Shown: piece after piece, positions 59,911 to 64,000 of the stretch
Position numbering within the stretch: the first letter of the stretch is position 1
Layout: each line of letters begins with the position of its first letter
Assembly: GCA_003117195.1 (NCBI GenBank)
Contig: BDSI01000196.1
Coordinates: 1 to 64,000, forward strand
Source: Eudorina sp. 2006-703-Eu-15
Taxonomy: Eukaryota; Chlorophyta; Chlorophyceae; Chlamydomonadales; Volvocaceae
Direction: 5' to 3'
Length of the DNA: 64,000 nucleotides
Made by a program: the position numbers and the translations under genes
Notes under the pieces: generated by a model
Database searches by the model: none
Told to the model about the DNA's origin: nothing
The model's input: only the letters and a program-made list of their open reading frames with translations

Positions 59911-62900
59911 ATGGTTGGAGTCGGCGATGCAAACGGGAAAATACCTCCAGAGATCACTCGACAAGCTACCGAAAAATGCGCCCAACTGACACCGCTGGAG
60001 GCAGCGCATGTGAGGACCTTAACGCGGCCCAGAGCAGGCTGCCTTTCCATAAATCACCGTGCCACACGATACTCTGTGTTTAAGACATGTGTGGGTCTTC
60101 CATTCGTCTGACACGGCCAGAGCACTTGTGCCGACCGCAGATATACGCCATCCTCAAGCAGACCCTCGAAAAGCTGGCGCTTGTTGGGGTGATTACCGTC
60201 GACCCGAAAGTTCAGGCTCATGAGCTCACTCAAAGTGTGGGGGAGGAAATTTCACGGATGATTGCCGAGCAGAAAAAGCTCGAAGGCCGCTTCGAGGAGC
60301 TCGTAGCTATGCAGCATGTCTTGCGGCACCAGCCTAACAAAACCAAGCTGATGGAGAATCAGGTACGTGCAGGGGAGGTGGCGGGGAGCGACGGGGTGGG
60401 AGAAAACAAATGGGATCCCGCCGGGGGGTTCGGGCGAAAGCCGGGAGAGGTGGGCACGCAGGGAGCCCGGGAGAGAGCACTCAGAACCCACAGCGCCCTC
60501 AGCCGTAATGTCCATACCGTCACTGCCTCACCACATGCGCTATGCAACTGGGCACCGCAGCACTCCACACTGCCGTCCGCATCGCACCACACGGCGAAGG
60601 GGAGGTGCGGCTATCGGCACCCGTCGCCACACGCCCTATCAACACATGCAACCCGGGCTCTGCGTCTCCTACGCAGGTTCCTCTCTTTTACACTCTGATG
60701 ACACCCATCCACCCAGTGATCCATTAACCTGCCGTACCAACCAACCAACCAACCGCAGAACGAACTGCAAAAGGTCGCCGAGGCGTTGCGGCAAAGCACC
60801 AAGCAGCTTTGCCGGAACCTGAAGGACAACCCGAACGTTGCGGAGAACATGCTCAAGGTACGACACGGTGTGGCTGCCCCCTCACCCTGGGTCAACCCAG
60901 GAGCGGATGGGTTGGCTGGGGGACTCGACATCCTGGGTGGGGCGGAGTCGGGTCGGCAGTGGGGTCGGGTACGTCGGAGGTGGGGTCCACGGGCGTTGCA
61001 GCCCCAGAGATCATGCAGGGCAGCACTCTATAGTGCCAGCACCTCGGCTGGGCACTGCGACCGACCGGTGTTCTCGGACAACCACTACTTAGGTCCACGG
61101 CGGGCACCGACTTTCTTCGTCGGGGGTCGGGGGCTAAGGAGTGGAGGCAGCGGCTGCGGGGCTGGCCAAACGGGACCATATGGGGTGCGCGGCAGCGGCG
61201 GCGGCGGTGCAGGCAGCGGCGGCGGCGGCGGACCAGGCGGCGGCGGCGGACCAGGCGGCGGCGGCGGACCAGGCAGTGGCTGCAGCGATGGCGGATCGGC
61301 GAGCTCGTCCCTCCAGCCAGGGTCAGCGACCGCCCGGCCATAGTACTGCGGTCCTGGTGATGCGGGTGGTCCAAACGGGACAGGCCCTGTCCGCCTGCCC
61401 ACCCGCCCTTCCAGCCAGGGACCCACCACCTCGCGGCATCCCATCCCCTGTCCCCTGCTCCCCTGCCCTTTTTGACTGGTCCCCTGCTTTCCTGGTCTGC
61501 CTCTTACACCTTATTCCCTGCTGTACCCTGCGTCCCACCTCTCGCTCCCCGCTCGCTCCCCTCTTGCGCCCTTCTCGCTCCGCTCTCCCGCAGGTGGCCA
61601 GCGAGCGGCAGTCGCTGCAGCTGCTGCTGGGCGCCTGCCTGAACGAGATGGACGTGTTCGGCAAGGTGCAGCCGCTGCTGGAGAGCGTCATGGCGCAAGA
61701 GGCGGCGGAGCAGGCCATGGAGGAGACCATCGAGCGCGAGAAGAACACCACGGCGGCGGTGCGGCAGCTGCGGAACGACCTGCGCGAGGAGAAGCTCGAC
61801 CACGAGGAGAAGGTGCTGAGGGCTGTAGGGGCGTCGGAATCGGGGCAATAGGCCGGGAGAACGGGCGGGGCGCGGGAACGGGGTAGGGAGGGGAGGGCGT
61901 GGAGGAAGGCCGTGGGTAGGGTGGGGACGAGTCAACGGGGACACCCCGGTCGTGGTCCTGATCTGACCCGACCCGATCCGACGCGGACTGTCCTGGCCGT
62001 TCATATGCGGATCGCCTACTTCGATGGCAGATATCTGACGAGTGTGTTTCGGTACCGAAGGTGTGGGAGACCGGACGGGGGCTGCTGCTCCTCCACACGG
62101 GTGTTTTGTGTGGCCCTCCCTCCGTCCCTTTGTTGCCCCGCCCTCCCACACTCCCTCTCCCTCCTTTGCTCGCCTGTCCGCGCGCGCAGATGAAGGAGAA
62201 GAAGAAGGGGCTTATCGCGCTCAAGGACCAGCTCAAGACGCTCAAGATGGACACGGCCGTCTCCACGCGTTACTTGGGGAAGGAGCTCACAGCCGTCAAC
62301 GAGCACGAGCGGCGGCTGCAGCGGACCCAGGTGTGTACTGGGACGGGGCGGGGCGGGCCCGGTCGGAACGGGCCGGGTCGGGTCGGGTCGGGTCGGGTCG
62401 GGTCGGGTCCGATTTGGGTTTCGGTTCTATAGCCCCGTCTCATCATTGTCGCTGCCCCTGCCCCCCTGGTGTGTGTGTGTGTGCCGTACCCGGGGCGTCC
62501 GCCTCGCATCCGTTTCTAATTGATGGGCCTGTGTGCCCCAGGGCGTCCTCTGCTGTGTCATGCAGGGAAGAGGGACGCAAAACTGCGGCGGTCTGCGCTG
62601 GCGTGCCCTGCCCCAATCTGATCCGCCTGACCCAACCTGGCCTGCCCTGCCCCAATCTGATCCGCCTGACCCAACCTGCCCTGCCCTGCCCCAATCTGAT
62701 TCGCCTGACCCAACCTGGCCTGCCCTGCCCCAATCTGATTCGCCTGACCCAACCTGGCCTGCCCTGCCCCAATCTGATTCGCCTGCCCCGACCCAACCTG
62801 CCCCCCCCATCTGCAGTTGGAGGACCTGCTGAAGGAGCTAGGACTGGTGCAGCAGCAGATTGACATCGAGAAGGCGGTGCATGCAACGCAGGTGCGGCGT

Positions 62901-63624
62901 GGCCGTGGCGTTTTCAGGAGATGGAAGGACTGGCTGCGGGGCGGGGCCGTGGTGCTCAGCCAGCCCATCTGGGGATGGGCCCTGGAGGGGGGCCGCAGGA
63001 GAGCCCCTCGGCGAACCTGGTTGGGGACCTGCGGTGCTGTATGTAGCAACCTGCAGGCTGTGTTTGGGTTGAGGGAGGGAGCTCAGCGCGAGGCGGACAG
63101 CCACCGCTGCAGCGGCCGTGAGGCCGCTGCTGCACCAGTGGCCCGCTGATGGAGTGAGTCGCTGACCCCGGATGGCCTCCGAATACCCGGATGACCAATG
63201 CCACGGCCCGCCGGCCACACCGTCACCTCCCGCAGGGCTTCCCTACCTCCCGCCTGCAATCCTTTATTGCTGCTGCGTCCAGTTGCTGTTTACGGTCTTG
63301 CACTCAGTGCCGACCTACAGTATCCGTCGCGGGGCTGAGGGCGTGTTGAGCATATCTTCACTTGACGGTAATTTATATCCGCATTATATCCGCACGCCAT
63401 GTAATAAATTCGGGGCCCACACGCGCACCTCTTCCCGCCGTTTTACTTTGTAACACCGTTCCGCCGCCCGGCCTTCAACCCCCAATCCCCTTATCCCATC
63501 TCGCCCGCCCGGGGCCCCACAGGCTGAGTTCCTCCGCCACATCGCCGGCAAGATGCAGGAGGACAGCGTCAACTGGGCGGCCCGCCACGAACTGGACTTG
63601 GCGTCCCGGGAGAAGGAGCTGGAG
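59911..63624 (+). CDS. DRC9: Dynein regulatory complex subunit 9 (IQCG-like), 3' truncated
   Basis: Seven exons in the window: 59911-60009, 60141-60362, 60759-60857, 61594-61812, 62190-62330, 62817-62891, 63523-63624; 319 residues so far, with every intron in phase 0. The protein is a near-continuous coiled coil: TLEKLALVGVITVDPK, SRMIAEQKKLEGRFEELVAM, ALRQSTKQLCRNLKDNPNVA, then LIALKDQLKTLKMDTAVSTR and AEFLRHIAGKMQEDSVNWAA. The spacing of LKDQL, K, RYL and the later EFLR, W, D, KELE pattern matches the middle of IQCG/DRC9. Known role: DRC9 is part of the nexin-dynein regulatory complex linking outer doublets in motile cilia and regulating dynein. The calmodulin-binding IQ motif expected near the C-terminus lies beyond the window. 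The start is the first ATG in frame with exon 2. Confidence 0.82.
62600..62790 (+). repeat. 39-bp minisatellite in a DRC9 intron
   Basis: Five head-to-tail copies of a unit containing GCCCCAATCTGATYCGCCTG then ACCCAACCTGG, directly upstream of the exon at 62817, so the array doubles as the polypyrimidine-rich approach to the 3' splice site. Confidence 0.88.
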
Positions 63625-64000
63625 GTGGGGTTTAGGGGTTTAGGGGCAGGGAGGGAACCCCCGTCCCTCTTTTTTGCCGTGGGGTGGGGTTCGGGGCTTG
63701 GGTTGAGAGCTCGCCTGGTGGTGGCGGATGGGTAGAGAGAAGGGTGTTGGATGAGGAGCAACAGCCCGAACCCCCAACCACCCAGTTCCCAACCATCTGA
63801 CCACCCAAACCAGATGTGGCAGCAGTAGCAATCGTGGGCGTCCAGATGGGTGGGGTCCGGTTAGGCGGACGGTCATCTGGGTACCCAAGTGGCCCCGAGG
63901 TGGCCGGGCTTTCAGGGGGGATAGGAATCAGGGGGTCAGCTGATGCCCTGTGAACGCGGCGGTGACCTGCATACGGCCTCACCAGAGGAATGGGCTTGCT

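Noticed and set aside
1..64000. CRISPR arrays, bacterial operons, rRNA or tRNA genes
   Set aside because: None seen; the spliced gene structure is eukaryotic, and the tandem repeats lack unique spacers.

Overview
The window looks like nuclear DNA of a volvocine or Chlamydomonas-type green alga. The evidence is GC-rich sequence, dense short introns, abundant (CA)n and (GGGT)n tracts, TGTAA motifs in the position of polyadenylation signals, a hydroxyproline-rich PPSPx extracellular rod, and a ciliary dynein-regulatory-complex gene. I used splice-site phase consistency to build the gene models; exon coordinates are my own reading and can be off by a few bases.

Layout. (1) <1-16028 (+): 3' part of a very large Hyp-rich, Cys-rich type I membrane protein with pherophorin-like architecture. 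Its first 5.4 kb is a 30-bp repeat that is riddled with frame breaks, and one Cys-rich module has been tandemly duplicated very recently. (2) 20619-25468 (-): HAD-family hydrolase fused to a class I methyltransferase. (3) 31397-35433 (-): GATA zinc-finger protein with a long disordered N-terminus. (4) 36700-40520 (-): Orai-type calcium channel. (5) 40787-46305 (+): EFR3-like plasma-membrane scaffold, head-to-head with the Orai gene across about 266 bp. (6) 49373 to about 52448 (-): RRM RNA-binding protein with poly-Q and Gly/Arg-rich regions. (7) 53173-58998 (+): TPR protein with a basic, hydrophobic N-terminus. (8) 59911 to beyond the window (+): DRC9/IQCG-like ciliary coiled-coil protein.

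Non-coding content. Two dispersed repeat families sit mainly in introns. One is a short SINE-like element ending in a conserved GGGTCCGCTGTAAC box plus an ATTC-rich tail, with copies on both strands. The other is a 180-370 bp element ending in CAGATATGTAAC(CA)n. Several minisatellites and G-rich (GGGT)n tracts lie in introns. The largest stretches without a supportable gene are 16029-20618, 25469-31396 and 46306-49372.

Most notable points: the Orai/EFR3 divergent pair, which would link a calcium channel to a phosphoinositide-kinase scaffold; the HAD-methyltransferase fusion; the membrane-anchored matrix-type protein with three copies of an RRVT motif in its cytosolic tail; and six introns, in three genes, whose only phase-consistent donor is GC rather than GT.
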